Below, one piece after another: positions 42,300-51,208 of a DNA stretch of 64,000 nucleotides (the stretch's first letter is position 1; the number at the start of each line of letters is the position of its first letter). Source of the DNA: Leifsonia sp. PS1209 (GTDB taxonomy: Bacteria; Actinomycetota; Actinomycetes; Actinomycetales; Microbacteriaceae); the NCBI RefSeq assembly GCF_012317045.1, contig NZ_CP051154.1:4027165-4091164 (forward strand). Direction: 5' to 3'. The position numbers and the translations under genes are program-made. The notes beneath the pieces are model-generated. The model ran no database searches and had not been told where the DNA came from. It saw only the letters and a program-made list of their open reading frames with translations.

Positions 42300-43340
42300 T
42301 CAGGCCACAGGGTCGAGCGGGTTGTTGCGTGACACGATCAGCGGGTCGACCGGCGTCGGCGGGAACTGCGGCAGCTGCCGCTCCGGCACCCCGAAGGAGG
42401 CCGCCAGCACCTCCCGCGAGAACGCGGACGCTGTGGCCCGGTAACCGACATCGCCGGGCGTCGGCTGGTCGAAGAAGATCAGGAAGTGGATGCCCTCCTC
42501 GCCGAGCGCCTCGATGTGGTGCGGGTACGCGCGCGGGATGAAGTACGCGTGCCCCGGTTCCAGCTCGTACGTGTCCAGGCTGCCGTCCGGGTCGAGCACG
42601 GTCATCCGCGCGTGGCCGCTCTGCACGTAACCGAGTTCGGCGGTTACCGGGTGCCAGTGCGGTTCGCGCATCCCGGTGCTCGCGACGTTCAGCGAGTACA
42701 TCGACAGGTCGTCGAGGGCGGCCCAGAACTGCTTGCGACCCAGCCTCGCCGAGCCGTAGTTGTACGACAGCGGCGGGTTCTGCGCTTCGATGTCGAACAG
42801 GTGCGCGTTGGGCAGCCCCGCCGAGTCCGGGATGCGCGCCGCGCCTTCGCGCCGCACGATCTGCGCAGCGTCCTGCCGCCCGAACACCTCGAACGCGGAG
42901 GCGGGAAGGTCGTAGGTGTTGCCGAGCACCGCATCCGACATGGCGTTGAAGCTGTTCTGCAGTGAGAAGTGCGCCGGCCGGTCGGAGCGCAGCGAGGCGA
43001 TGATCTCGGCGGTCCCCTCCCCGACATTCTCGATGTGATAGACCGCGCCGGAGGCGACGTGGTACATCTGCCCCGGCTTCACGACGAAGGTGGAGAACTC
43101 GTCACCGTCCCCCAGCATCGACACGAGCACCGTGCCGGCCACCACGTATGCGATCTGGTTGGCATTGACGTTCCACTGCGGCTCCCGGATCGCACCCGGC
43201 TCGAGCACGATGCGCTTGAGCGACAGGCCGCTCAGGATGGGGAAGTCCTCCGCGGTCAGCTCGGAGATGCTGCCGAGCTCGGTGCGGTAGGTGTCGCCGG
43301 CCCCGATGAGGGATGCGACGTGGCGGGATTCGGTGGCCAT
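42300..43340 (-). CDS. Bicupin, oxalate-decarboxylase-like, with only one metal site
   Basis: 346 aa, two cupin domains. The second has a full metal site: EPHWHPVTAELGYVQSGHAR (His, His, Glu) and YPHHIEALG (His). In the first, the matching residues read PQWNVNANQIAYVVAGTV, so two His and the Glu are replaced by Gln, Asn and Gln; only the last His (VYHIEN) remains. Oxalate decarboxylases normally bind Mn in both. Whether this is oxalate decarboxylase, oxidase or another cupin is open. It reads in the same direction as the MFS gene, 62 bp away. Confidence 0.85.
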   Translation of the reverse strand: MATESRHVASLIGAGDTYRTELGSISELTAEDFPILSGLSLKRIVLEPGAIREPQWNVNANQIAYVVAGTVLVSMLGDGDEFSTFVVKPGQMYHVASGAVYHIENVGEGTAEIIASLRSDRPAHFSLQNSFNAMSDAVLGNTYDLPASAFEVFGRQDAAQIVRREGAARIPDSAGLPNAHLFDIEAQNPPLSYNYGSARLGRKQFWAALDDLSMYSLNVASTGMREPHWHPVTAELGYVQSGHARMTVLDPDGSLDTYELEPGHAYFIPRAYPHHIEALGEEGIHFLIFFDQPTPGDVGYRATASAFSREVLAASFGVPERQLPQFPPTPVDPLIVSRNNPLDPVA

Positions 43341-43477
43341 GCTGGGTCTCCTTCTCGTCTCGGAACACGGAAGGCAGCCCGCGGCCGGGGAGGCCGGAGC
43401 GCATCCGGGTCACGGTCGCGAGGCTACCGACGCGGGACGGGGCGGGGCAAGGAGTTTGCGCTGGTGGGGTGGCCCGC

Positions 43478-44851
43478 CTACACCGGCGCCATATCCGTGA
43501 ACCGGGAGAAGTGGCCCTGGAAGGCCACCGTCACGGTGCGGGTGGGGCCGTTTCGGTGCTTGGCGACGATGAGGTCGGCCTCTCCGGCGCGGGGGTTGTC
43601 CTTCTCGTAGGCGGATTCGCGGTGGAGGAGGATGACCATGTCGGCGTCCTGCTCGATCGAGCCGGACTCGCGGAGGTCGCTCAGGGCGGGGAGCTTGTCT
43701 GCTCGCTGCTCCGGGCCACGGTTCAGCTGGGAGAGGGCGATCACGGGCACCTGGAGCTCTTTGGCGAGCAGCTTGAGGGCTCGGGAGAACTCGCTGACCT
43801 CCTGCTGGCGGCTTTCGACGCGCTTGCCGCTCGTCATCAGCTGCAGGTAGTCGATGATGACCATCTTGAGGCCGACGCGCTGCTTGAGGCGGCGGCACTT
43901 GGCCCGGATCTCGACGAGGGTCATGTTGGGGCTGTCGTCGATGTAGAGGGGGGCGTCGTTGATGCGGCCGCGAGTGGATGCGAGGGTCGTCCAGTCGCGG
44001 CTCTCCACCATTCCCTTACGCATGCTCTGCAGCGGGATGGACGCCTCGGCGGAGAGGAGACGCATCGCGATCTCGCTCCTGCCCATTTCGAGGGAGAAGA
44101 AGATGGTGGCCATGTCGTGCTTGATGGCGGCGGCCCTGGCGAAGTCGAGGGCGAGCGTCGACTTTCCGAGGGCGGGTCGGGCGGCGACGATGATCATCTG
44201 GCCGGGATGGAGGCCGTTGGTGAGTTCGTCCAGCTCGGCGAAGCCGGTCGGAACGCCCGTCATCGAGCCGTCCTTGTGCTTCGCGGCCTCGATCTCGTCG
44301 ATGGCGACGGTGACGGCGTCGGAGAGGGGGACGTAGTCCTCGGTCTCCTGCGAACCGGTGACGGAGTAGATCTCGGCCTGCGCGTTGTTGACGAGGTCGA
44401 GGACTTCACCCTCGGCCTTGTAGCCCATCTGCGTGATGCGGGTGCCGGCCTCGACCAGGCGGCGCAGCAGAGCCTTCTCGGCAACGATGTTCGCGTAGTA
44501 CCCGGCGTTCGCCGCCGTCGGCACCAGGCTGGTGAGCGTGTGCAGGTATTCGGCGCCGCCCGCGCGGGAAAGCTCGCCGACCTTGGTGAGTTCGTCGGTG
44601 ACGGTGATGACGTCGGTCGGCTCTCCGTGGGAGTAGAGGGAGAGGATCGCGTCGTAGATGATCTCGTGCTTGGGGATGTAGAAGTCAGGGCCACGGACGA
44701 CTTCGACGACGTCGGCGACCGCATCCTTGCTGAGCAGCATTCCGCCGAGGGCGCTCTGCTCGGCCAGGAGGTCGTGCGGCGGTGTCCGTTCCGAGGTGCG
44801 CGCTTCGCCCGGTTCGCGTTGGTCTGCGAGACCCAGGTGGGCGATCGACAC
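43478..44851 (-). CDS. dnaB: Replicative DNA helicase DnaB
   Basis: 457 aa, no intein. The N-terminal domain PPHDLLAEQSALGGMLLSKD, Walker A AARPALGKSTLALDF, and DnaB motifs (FFSLEMGRSEIAMRLLSAEA; VIDYLQLM) are present. The end is short and basic. It starts with GTG at 44851 behind AGGAG. It follows the rpsF-ssb-rpsR-rplI operon in the same direction after a 511-bp spacer, a common actinobacterial order. Confidence 0.96.
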   Translation of the reverse strand: MSIAHLGLADQREPGEARTSERTPPHDLLAEQSALGGMLLSKDAVADVVEVVRGPDFYIPKHEIIYDAILSLYSHGEPTDVITVTDELTKVGELSRAGGAEYLHTLTSLVPTAANAGYYANIVAEKALLRRLVEAGTRITQMGYKAEGEVLDLVNNAQAEIYSVTGSQETEDYVPLSDAVTVAIDEIEAAKHKDGSMTGVPTGFAELDELTNGLHPGQMIIVAARPALGKSTLALDFARAAAIKHDMATIFFSLEMGRSEIAMRLLSAEASIPLQSMRKGMVESRDWTTLASTRGRINDAPLYIDDSPNMTLVEIRAKCRRLKQRVGLKMVIIDYLQLMTSGKRVESRQQEVSEFSRALKLLAKELQVPVIALSQLNRGPEQRADKLPALSDLRESGSIEQDADMVILLHRESAYEKDNPRAGEADLIVAKHRNGPTRTVTVAFQGHFSRFTDMAPV

Positions 44852-45362
44852 GTTTTCTCCTCTTTCGTTCCGTCACGTCTGTCCGGGCAGGGTGACCGGC
44901 GCGAGCGTTTCACGGCGCGCATCCCGAGCAGCCTGAATACCAGTGAAACTCGCTCACGCCACACTGCGTGGCACGGCTCGCTGACTATCAGGATCTTGCG
45001 GGTGACCACCGACATCGCCGGTTCCCTGCGACCGGCTTCCGCCGACCTCGCTCCACCCTATGGAGCACATCCACAGGCCACAACTCGCCCTGTGGATAAC
45101 GTTGGGGAGAATCTGCGCGAAACGCCGCGCTGCTTGTGCACAACCTGTGTGGAAAGGTGTGGACTAAAAATGAATCTCCCGAGTTATTTTACTCTTGACC
45201 GGGGGTTTTTCTTTCCACACCCTGTGTGTAGAAAACAGTTTCATTCTTGTGGTGAAACCCGCATGCGGGGCGGTCCGACCTGTGTACAAAGCTGCGGATA
45301 TTGCCCGTTAACGGGTGTAGCGGCGGGCCTCAGCCCGCCGCTACAATCACTGCTTATCGTGC
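44852..45362. other. Spacer between rplI and dnaB with a DnaA box and a terminator
   Basis: 511 bp with no gene. TGTGGATAA at 45091-45099 is a perfect DnaA box on the minus strand, and related words (CCACAGG, CCTGTGTGGA) are nearby. A TAAAAT/TTATTTTA stretch at about 45186-45193 may be the dnaB -10. The rplI terminator hairpin lies at 45317-45344. Confidence 0.6.
45317..45344 (-). terminator. Hairpin terminator after rplI
   Basis: Twelve-bp arms GTAGCGGCGGGC and GCCCGCCGCTAC with a CTCA loop, 18 bases beyond the rplI stop. No T-tract. Confidence 0.85.
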
Positions 45363-45815
45363 CTACTTGGCAGCGACCACCTGAAGGGTGATCACGGCGG
45401 ACAGGTCGTCGTGAAGACGAACCGTGGCCTCGTGGTCACCGACGACCTTGATGGGCGACGTGATCTCGATCTTGCGCTTGTCCAGCTCGCCGATCCCGGC
45501 AGCCTTGACGGCGTCCGCGATGTCGGAGGTCTTGACCGAACCGAAGAGACGACCCTCGCGGCCCGCCTTCACGGTGAGCTTGACCTTGGTGGCCTGAAGC
45601 TTCGCCTTGAGGTCCTGCGCCTGCTCGATGGTGTGGAGCTCACGAGCGGTGCGAGCCGCCTTGATCTGCTCCACCTGCTTCTCACCACCGCGGGTCCACG
45701 CGATAGCGAAGCCCTGCGGGATGAGGTAGTTGCGTGCATAGCCGTTCTTGACGTCGACGACGTCTCCGGCCGAGCCGAGGCCGGTGACCTCGTGCGTCAG
45801 AATGAGTTTCGACAT
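45363..45815 (-). CDS. rplI: Ribosomal protein L9
   Basis: 150 aa. The N-terminal RNA-binding domain [20 protein letters not shown] and YLIPQGFAI is typical, followed by a long connecting helix and a C-terminal domain ([19 protein letters not shown]). Last gene of the rpsF-ssb-rpsR-rplI operon. Confidence 0.97.
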   Translation of the reverse strand: MSKLILTHEVTGLGSAGDVVDVKNGYARNYLIPQGFAIAWTRGGEKQVEQIKAARTARELHTIEQAQDLKAKLQATKVKLTVKAGREGRLFGSVKTSDIADAVKAAGIGELDKRKIEITSPIKVVGDHEATVRLHDDLSAVITLQVVAAK

Positions 45816-45826
45816 ATCCGTATCTC

Positions 45827-46090
45827 CTAACGGCCCGAGCCGGCGTAGGGGAGGAGTGCCATCTCGCGTGCGTTCTTGACGGCACGTGCGATCAGGCGCT
45901 GCTCCTGCACGGAGACACCGGTGATGCGGCGGGCGCGGATCTTTCCACGCTCCGAGATGAACTTCCGCAGGGTCGCGACGTCCTTGTAGTCAATGACGCC
46001 GACGCGAATCGACTTCGCCGGAGCGGCGTTCTTGCCGTCCTTGCCCTTGCGGATCGGCTTGCGGCGGTCGCCGCTCGACTTTCCAGCCAT
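45827..46090 (-). CDS. rpsR: Ribosomal protein S18
   Basis: 87 aa. The C-terminal part ([20 protein letters not shown] and [14 protein letters not shown]) is conserved. No cysteine is seen, so it is zinc-free. It lies 60 bp after ssb and 11 bp before rplI. S18 binds S6, the product of the first gene of this operon. Confidence 0.96.
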   Translation of the reverse strand: MAGKSSGDRRKPIRKGKDGKNAAPAKSIRVGVIDYKDVATLRKFISERGKIRARRITGVSVQEQRLIARAVKNAREMALLPYAGSGR

Positions 46091-46150
46091 GATTTCCTTT
46101 GCTTTCCGCCCTCATCGAAGCCCGATGGGGCTGGTGAATGTTGGTGACCC

Positions 46151-46663
46151 TTAGAAGGGAGTCTCGTCGCTGTAGTTGCCCGGCGTGTTCCAGACGTCTG
46201 CTCCCGAAGAGGAGGAGGCGTCTGCAGGCGCCGATGCTGCCCACGGCTCTTCGACGGCGCCGCCACCGGAGGAGAACCCTCCGGGGCCACGGCCAGACGA
46301 CTGCGCGCGCGTGATCGAAGCGGTGGCGTAGCGCAGCGACGGGCCGATCTCATCGATCTCGAGCTCGATCGAGGTGCGCTTCTCACCTTCCTTCGTCTCG
46401 TAGGAACGCTGCTTCAGACGGCCCTGCGCAATGACGCGCGAGCCCTTCGTCAGCGATCCGGCGACGTGCTCGGCGAATTCACGCCAGACGCTCGCGCGCA
46501 GGAAGAGAGCCTCACCGTCCTTCCACTCGTTCGCCTGACGGTCGAACGTGCGGGGTGTGGATGCGATGGTGAAGTTGGCAACCGCGAGCCCGTTCTGCGT
46601 GTAACGCAGCTCCGGGTCGCTGGTGAGGTTGCCCACCACGGTGATGACGGTCTCGCCGGCCAT
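46151..46663 (-). CDS. ssb: Single-stranded DNA-binding protein
   Basis: 170 aa. OB fold with [20 protein letters not shown] and [20 protein letters not shown], a Gly/Ser/Ala-rich linker, and the C-terminal acidic tip (YSDETPF), here ending DETPF, which recruits other replication proteins. ATG at 46663, four bases after the rpsF stop. Confidence 0.96.
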   Translation of the reverse strand: MAGETVITVVGNLTSDPELRYTQNGLAVANFTIASTPRTFDRQANEWKDGEALFLRASVWREFAEHVAGSLTKGSRVIAQGRLKQRSYETKEGEKRTSIELEIDEIGPSLRYATASITRAQSSGRGPGGFSSGGGAVEEPWAASAPADASSSSGADVWNTPGNYSDETPF

Positions 46664-46667
46664 GGGA

Positions 46668-47057
46668 CTAGGCGCCAGCCTTGTCGGCGGCGGCTGCCTT
46701 GGCGGGAGCGGCAGCCTTGCGGGCGGCCTTCTCGTCGGCGAGCTTCGTTGCGGCGGCGACCTGAGCGATCGCCTCTTCCGCACGGAGGACCTTGGTGCGC
46801 ATGACGGCCTCGCTCAGCTTCAGCTGGCGGTCGAGCTCCTTGGTGGTCTCACCGTTCGAGGTCAGCTGAACGACGGCGTAGATGCCCTCGGTCTTCTTGT
46901 TGATCTCGTAGGCGAGGCGGCGGCGGCCCCAGATGTCGACGTTGTCGACGGATCCACCTGCGTCGCGGACGACGTTGAGGAACTTGTCAAGGCTGGGAGC
47001 TACGGTGCGCTCGTCGATCTCTGGATCGAGGATGACCATCAACTCGTACTGATGCAT
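46668..47057 (-). CDS. rpsF: Ribosomal protein S6
   Basis: 129 aa. [19 protein letters not shown] is the usual start, and [20 protein letters not shown] the RNA/S18-binding face. An Ala/Lys tail of about 30 residues follows. ATG 47057 sits behind a strong AAAGGAGG. It heads the operon rpsF-ssb-rpsR-rplI. Confidence 0.97.
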   Translation of the reverse strand: MHQYELMVILDPEIDERTVAPSLDKFLNVVRDAGGSVDNVDIWGRRRLAYEINKKTEGIYAVVQLTSNGETTKELDRQLKLSEAVMRTKVLRAEEAIAQVAAATKLADEKAARKAAAPAKAAAADKAGA

Positions 47058-47085
47058 GACTAACCCACCTCCTTTGGACTTGGCG

Positions 47086-47104
47086 GCTACAGACGGTCTG
47101 TAGC
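47086..47104 (-). promoter_or_regulatory. Leader hairpin of the rpsF operon
   Basis: GCTACAGACGGTCTGTAGC is a 19-base palindrome (9-bp arms around one base) just upstream of the rpsF ribosome site. Leaders of rpsF operons often carry a hairpin bound by the S6-S18 pair for feedback. The minus-strand copy has a CCG at the loop and another past the stem, which is suggestive but not proof. Confidence 0.4.
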
Positions 47105-47335
47105 AGGAGGGTTCTACATCTGTCGTGCGGGCATACGTCTGCCCAGACAACCTGTCCAGCGTAACGGATGCGGGCGTGTCGCGCCAGTCGGCGGTGGCCA
47201 GGGGAACGGCGGCGGGGGCTTCGAGGAGTGCGTTGGTCATGCATCCACCCTCGCGGGGAGGGGCGCATCCGGGAACAGGCGGTCAGTGATCGGTGGATAA
47301 CCCGGCGGGCGCGCGTCCCTGTGGAGAACCCGGCG

Positions 47336-48763
47336 TCAGTGCTGCGCGTCCCACCACTCCAGCAGCCGCCTGGTCGCCTCCTCCTCGCCGAGCGGGCCGT
47401 CGTCCAGCCGCAGCTCCAGCAGGAACTTCATCGCCTGACCCACCTCCCTGCTCGGCTTGAGGCCCAGGATGCGCATGACCTGCTCCCCGTCGAGGTCGGG
47501 ACGCACCGCATCCAGTTCCTCCCGCTCCTTGAGCTCGGCGATCCGCGCTTCCAGATCGTCGTAGGCGAAACCGAGCCTGTCGGCCTTGCGGCGGTTGCGG
47601 GTGGTGACGTCGGCACGTGTGAGCATGTGCAGGCGTTCGAGCTCGGGCCCCGCATCCCGGATGTACCTGCGCACGGCGGAGTCCGTCCAGTGCGCGTCCG
47701 CATACCCGAAGAACCGCAGGTGCAGCTCGATCAGGCGGGAGACGGAGTCGATGGTCGCCTTGTCGAATCGCAGCGCGGTGAGCCGCTTCTTCGCGAGCTT
47801 CGCGCCGACCACGTCGTGGTGGTAGAAGCTGACGACGCCGCCGGGCTCCAGCCTGCGCGTCGCCGGCTTTCCGATGTCGTGGAGGATCGCCGCCAACCGC
47901 AGCACGAGGTCGGGCGCCTCGCCGGGGTGCCGCTCCTTCTCGTAGCCGATCGCCTGGTCGAGCACCGTGAGGCTGTGCTGGTAGACGTCTTTGTGGTGGT
48001 GGTGCTCGTCGATCTCCAGCCGCAGCGCCGGGATCTCCGGGATGACCTGGGCGGCGAGGCCGGTGGCGACCAGCAGCTCGATGCCCGGCCGAGGGTCGTC
48101 CGTGCAGAGCAGCTTGCTGAGCTCGTCCCGCACCCGTTCGGCGCTCACGATCTCGATGCGCCCGGCGAGCTCCGCCATCGCATCCTTCGTCTCGTCGTCG
48201 ACGGTGAAGCCGAGCTGCGACGTGAACCGGGCGGCGCGCATCATGCGCAGCGGGTCGTCGCCGAACGAGACGGCGGGGGTGCTCGGCGTCGTGAGCGTGC
48301 GGCTCAGCAGGTGCTCGACACCACCGGACGGGTCGACCAGCTTCACCTCCGGGATGCGCAGGGCGAGCGCGTTCACGGTGAAGTCGCGGCGGAGGAGGTC
48401 GCCTTCGAGCGTGTCGCCGAACTCCACATCCGGCTTCCTCGTCTCGCCGTCGTAGCTGTCTGTGCGGTATGTGGTGATTTCGACCGTGTCGTCACCGAAC
48501 CGCGCGCCGATCGTGCCGAACTGTCGGCCGATGTCCCAGACGGCGTCGGCGAGCGGGGACACGACACGCAGGATGTCGTCCGGCCGCGCGTCGGTCGTGA
48601 AGTCGAGGTCGTGCACCGGCCGGTCGAGCAGAGCATCCCGGACAGGACCCCCGACCAGCGCCAGCTCGTAGCCCGCTCCGGAGAACGCGGAGGCCAGCGT
48701 TGCGACGGTCGCCGAACGGGCGAGGTCGCCGAGGCGGGCGAGGGAATCGGCGACGCTGTGCAT
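47336..48763 (-). CDS. cca: CCA tRNA nucleotidyltransferase (class II, with HD domain)
   Basis: 475 aa. The nucleotidyltransferase head has LALVGGPVRDALLDRPVHDL and DLDFTTDARPD with the two catalytic Asp, then RRDFTVNALAL. The C-terminal HD domain has LAAILHDIGKPATR. It adds or repairs the CCA end of tRNAs. It is divergent from the DUF6049-murJ genes, an order common in Actinobacteria. Confidence 0.95.
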   Translation of the reverse strand: MHSVADSLARLGDLARSATVATLASAFSGAGYELALVGGPVRDALLDRPVHDLDFTTDARPDDILRVVSPLADAVWDIGRQFGTIGARFGDDTVEITTYRTDSYDGETRKPDVEFGDTLEGDLLRRDFTVNALALRIPEVKLVDPSGGVEHLLSRTLTTPSTPAVSFGDDPLRMMRAARFTSQLGFTVDDETKDAMAELAGRIEIVSAERVRDELSKLLCTDDPRPGIELLVATGLAAQVIPEIPALRLEIDEHHHHKDVYQHSLTVLDQAIGYEKERHPGEAPDLVLRLAAILHDIGKPATRRLEPGGVVSFYHHDVVGAKLAKKRLTALRFDKATIDSVSRLIELHLRFFGYADAHWTDSAVRRYIRDAGPELERLHMLTRADVTTRNRRKADRLGFAYDDLEARIAELKEREELDAVRPDLDGEQVMRILGLKPSREVGQAMKFLLELRLDDGPLGEEEATRRLLEWWDAQH

Positions 48764-48829
48764 GGTGCCTCAGTTTAATAGGGGCGCTCCACCGGGCGCG
48801 CTCGTCGGCGTCTCACAGCGGGCGGCCTC

Positions 48830-48835
48830 TAGAAT
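48830..48835 (+). promoter_or_regulatory. -10 box TAGAAT before the DUF6049 gene
   Basis: TAGAAT is a good actinobacterial -10. The first ATG lies only seven bases downstream (48843), so transcription should start at or next to that ATG, giving a leaderless message. No clear -35 is seen. Confidence 0.55.
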
Positions 48836-48842
48836 CGTCGAC

Positions 48843-48878
48843 ATGGAGGCCGAGTCGGGATCGTGCATCGACGCATGA
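48843..48878 (+). CDS. Possible leaderless 11-codon upstream reading frame
   Basis: The frame MEAESGSCIDA runs from the ATG expected at the 5' end of the message to a TGA that overlaps the ATG of the DUF6049 gene (ATGA). Overlap of this type allows reinitiation, so the short frame may control the large one. It has a single Cys codon. Its reality depends on where transcription starts; it may be chance. Confidence 0.4.
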   Translation: MEAESGSCIDA

Positions 48879-51208
48879 GCGCACCCCGATTCACCCTTCG
48901 GCAGGGGGTGAGGAGCCTCGCCGCGCTCGTCTGCGCCGCGCTGGCCGTCGCTGTCGTGCCGGCGGCGGCATCCGGTGCCACCGCCTCCGGAGCGGGGTCT
49001 GCGGCGTCAGTCAGCGCCGCATCCACCGTCTCCGCGTCCACCCTCACCGCCGTCACCACCGACGACATCTCCGCCTCCCTCTCCGCGGACAACGGCGGCG
49101 TGCTCACACCGACGCAAGACCTCACGGTCTCCGTCACGGTCACCAACCCCACCGATAGCGCGTACCCGGCCGGCTCCGTCTCGCTCTGGCTCGACCCGTC
49201 CCCGCAGAAGTCGCGTGCCTCCCTCAACTCCTGGCTCGCCTCCACGACGGCCGTGTCGAACAGGGTCACCATCGGCGAGGGCACCGTCACCGTTCTCGAG
49301 CCGGGCACCAGCACGGTCGTCCGGATCACGGTCCCGGCCGCCGCCGTCCCGTTCGGCACCAACCCCTCCGGCGCGGTCTACGGCATCGGTGCCACCGCCA
49401 GCGTCGGCGGCAAGACAGTGGATGCGCGGGGCAGCGTCGTCTGGAACCCCGGTGTCGCAAGCACCCGCTCCTCGGTCGGCGTCGTCATGCCGATCGTCAG
49501 CCCGTCGACCTCCGACGGACTCATCTCGGCGGCCGACCTCGCGACGTACACGTCCCCGAACGGCGTCCTCACCCGCGACCTCGACGGACTGATCGGCCAC
49601 AGCACGGTCACGGTCGGCATCGACCCGATGATCGTCGCCTCCGTGCGCGCCCTCGGGAACGCGGCGCCCGCGAGCGCGACCGACTGGCTGAACCGCCTCG
49701 CCGGGCTGCCCAACGACACCTTCTCCCTCGGGTTCGGCGACGCCGACGTGACCGGTCAGGTGCAGGCGGGCATCGCGGCTCCGCTGGCGCCCACCTCGCT
49801 CGCGTACGCGCTCGATCCGAAGAACTTCACGCCGTCGCCCACGCCGGTCGGCGAGCCGTCCACCGCGACGCCCACGCCGCCCGCAGAGACGCCGTCGCCG
49901 ACGCCCACCTCCGGAACCGACGTCACCCTGCCGACCCTCGACGAGCTGGTGGCCTGGAAATACTCGCTGACCGGCATCGGCTGGCCGGGAGACAACACGG
50001 TGCGCACGGCGGACCTCGCGCCGCTGGCCGCCGCCGGCCTGCGCACCGTGATCGCCTCCGGGTCCAACACCAACCAGAGCACGCTCGAGAGCACCCCCAA
50101 CGCGACGCTTCCCTTCGACGGCGGCAAGCTCGTGATCTCCGACGAGGCGCTCTCCACCGCGATCCGGCAAGCGGCCTCCGCCCCCAGCGACGTCGCCTGG
50201 AACACGGCCATGTCCAAGGTCAACGCGCAGCTCGAACTGATCAGCGCGGAGGGCACCCAGAGCAAGCAGCTACTCATCTCCTTCGACCGTTCCTGGCCGT
50301 CCAGCGGCACCCAGCTGCGCCGCACCCTCGAGACCCTGTTCTCCTCCCCGTGGACGACGCCGGCCACCTTCCCGTCGACGGCGTCCGCGGCCGCGAGCTC
50401 CGGCCTCGCGCTCAGCGACGCCCCGGAGTCGCAGACCCGCATCGACGCCTTCAAGGCGCTGGTGCAGGACGAGCATTCGCTCGACGCCTTCGCGACGGTG
50501 CTCGACAAGCCGGAGACGATGACGGGACGCACCAGGGCCGAGCTGCTGACCCTGTTCGCCGTGTCGTGGCAGAACCCCCGCACCGACTGGTCTGCAGCGG
50601 TCGCCGCCTCCCGGAAGGGCACGGTCGACACCCTCCACTCGATCAAGATCCTGCCGACCGAGAACGTCAACCTGGTGAGCGCCCAGGGATCTATCCCGTT
50701 CACGGTCAGCAACGAGCTGAAGGACGAGGCGGCGAACCTCGTGCTGACGGCCGCGCCGTCCAACAGCCGGCTGGAGATCGACCAGAACGCGACCAAGCGC
50801 ATCCCGCAGGACTCCCGCGCGACCATGCTGGTTCCGGTGAAGGCGAAGCTCGGCAACGGGCAGGTGGTGCTGTCGCTGCGGCTCTACAGCCCCGCCGGCG
50901 TGCCGATCGGCGACCCGAGCGCTGTGACAGTGGATGTGCACGCCGACTGGGAGGGCATCGGCGCGCTGATCTTCGGCATCCTGCTGGTGCTGCTGTTCGG
51001 CTTCGGCATCGTGCGCAACATCCTGCGCCGCCGCGACCAGCGGAGGAAGCGGCTGGCGGGGGAGAGCGGCGGAGGTGAGGGCGAGGCCGAGGTAGCCGAC
51101 CCCGCCGACGCGGCCGAGCCCACCGACGCGACCGAGCCCACGCACGCGGCCGACACCACCGACGAGGCCGAGCCCACCACCCCGCCCGAGGGGGACGCCC
51201 GTGGCTAG
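48875..51208 (+). CDS. DUF6049 family secreted, membrane-anchored protein
   Basis: 777 aa. Signal peptide (VRSLAALVCAALAVAVVPAA), a large external region of beta-rich and polysaccharide-deacetylase-like character, one membrane helix near the end (GIGALIFGILLVLLFGFGIV), then a cytoplasmic tail with repeated acidic Glu-Pro-Thr-Asp-Ala units. A Pro/Thr/Ser linker lies near residues 325-350. The family always sits beside murJ in Actinobacteria and is thought to act in the envelope. Start at ATG 48875; GTG 48863 is the alternative. It overlaps murJ by eight bases. Confidence 0.88.
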   Translation: MSAPRFTLRQGVRSLAALVCAALAVAVVPAAASGATASGAGSAASVSAASTVSASTLTAVTTDDISASLSADNGGVLTPTQDLTVSVTVTNPTDSAYPAGSVSLWLDPSPQKSRASLNSWLASTTAVSNRVTIGEGTVTVLEPGTSTVVRITVPAAAVPFGTNPSGAVYGIGATASVGGKTVDARGSVVWNPGVASTRSSVGVVMPIVSPSTSDGLISAADLATYTSPNGVLTRDLDGLIGHSTVTVGIDPMIVASVRALGNAAPASATDWLNRLAGLPNDTFSLGFGDADVTGQVQAGIAAPLAPTSLAYALDPKNFTPSPTPVGEPSTATPTPPAETPSPTPTSGTDVTLPTLDELVAWKYSLTGIGWPGDNTVRTADLAPLAAAGLRTVIASGSNTNQSTLESTPNATLPFDGGKLVISDEALSTAIRQAASAPSDVAWNTAMSKVNAQLELISAEGTQSKQLLISFDRSWPSSGTQLRRTLETLFSSPWTTPATFPSTASAAASSGLALSDAPESQTRIDAFKALVQDEHSLDAFATVLDKPETMTGRTRAELLTLFAVSWQNPRTDWSAAVAASRKGTVDTLHSIKILPTENVNLVSAQGSIPFTVSNELKDEAANLVLTAAPSNSRLEIDQNATKRIPQDSRATMLVPVKAKLGNGQVVLSLRLYSPAGVPIGDPSAVTVDVHADWEGIGALIFGILLVLLFGFGIVRNILRRRDQRRKRLAGESGGGEGEAEVADPADAAEPTDATEPTHAADTTDEAEPTTPPEGDARG

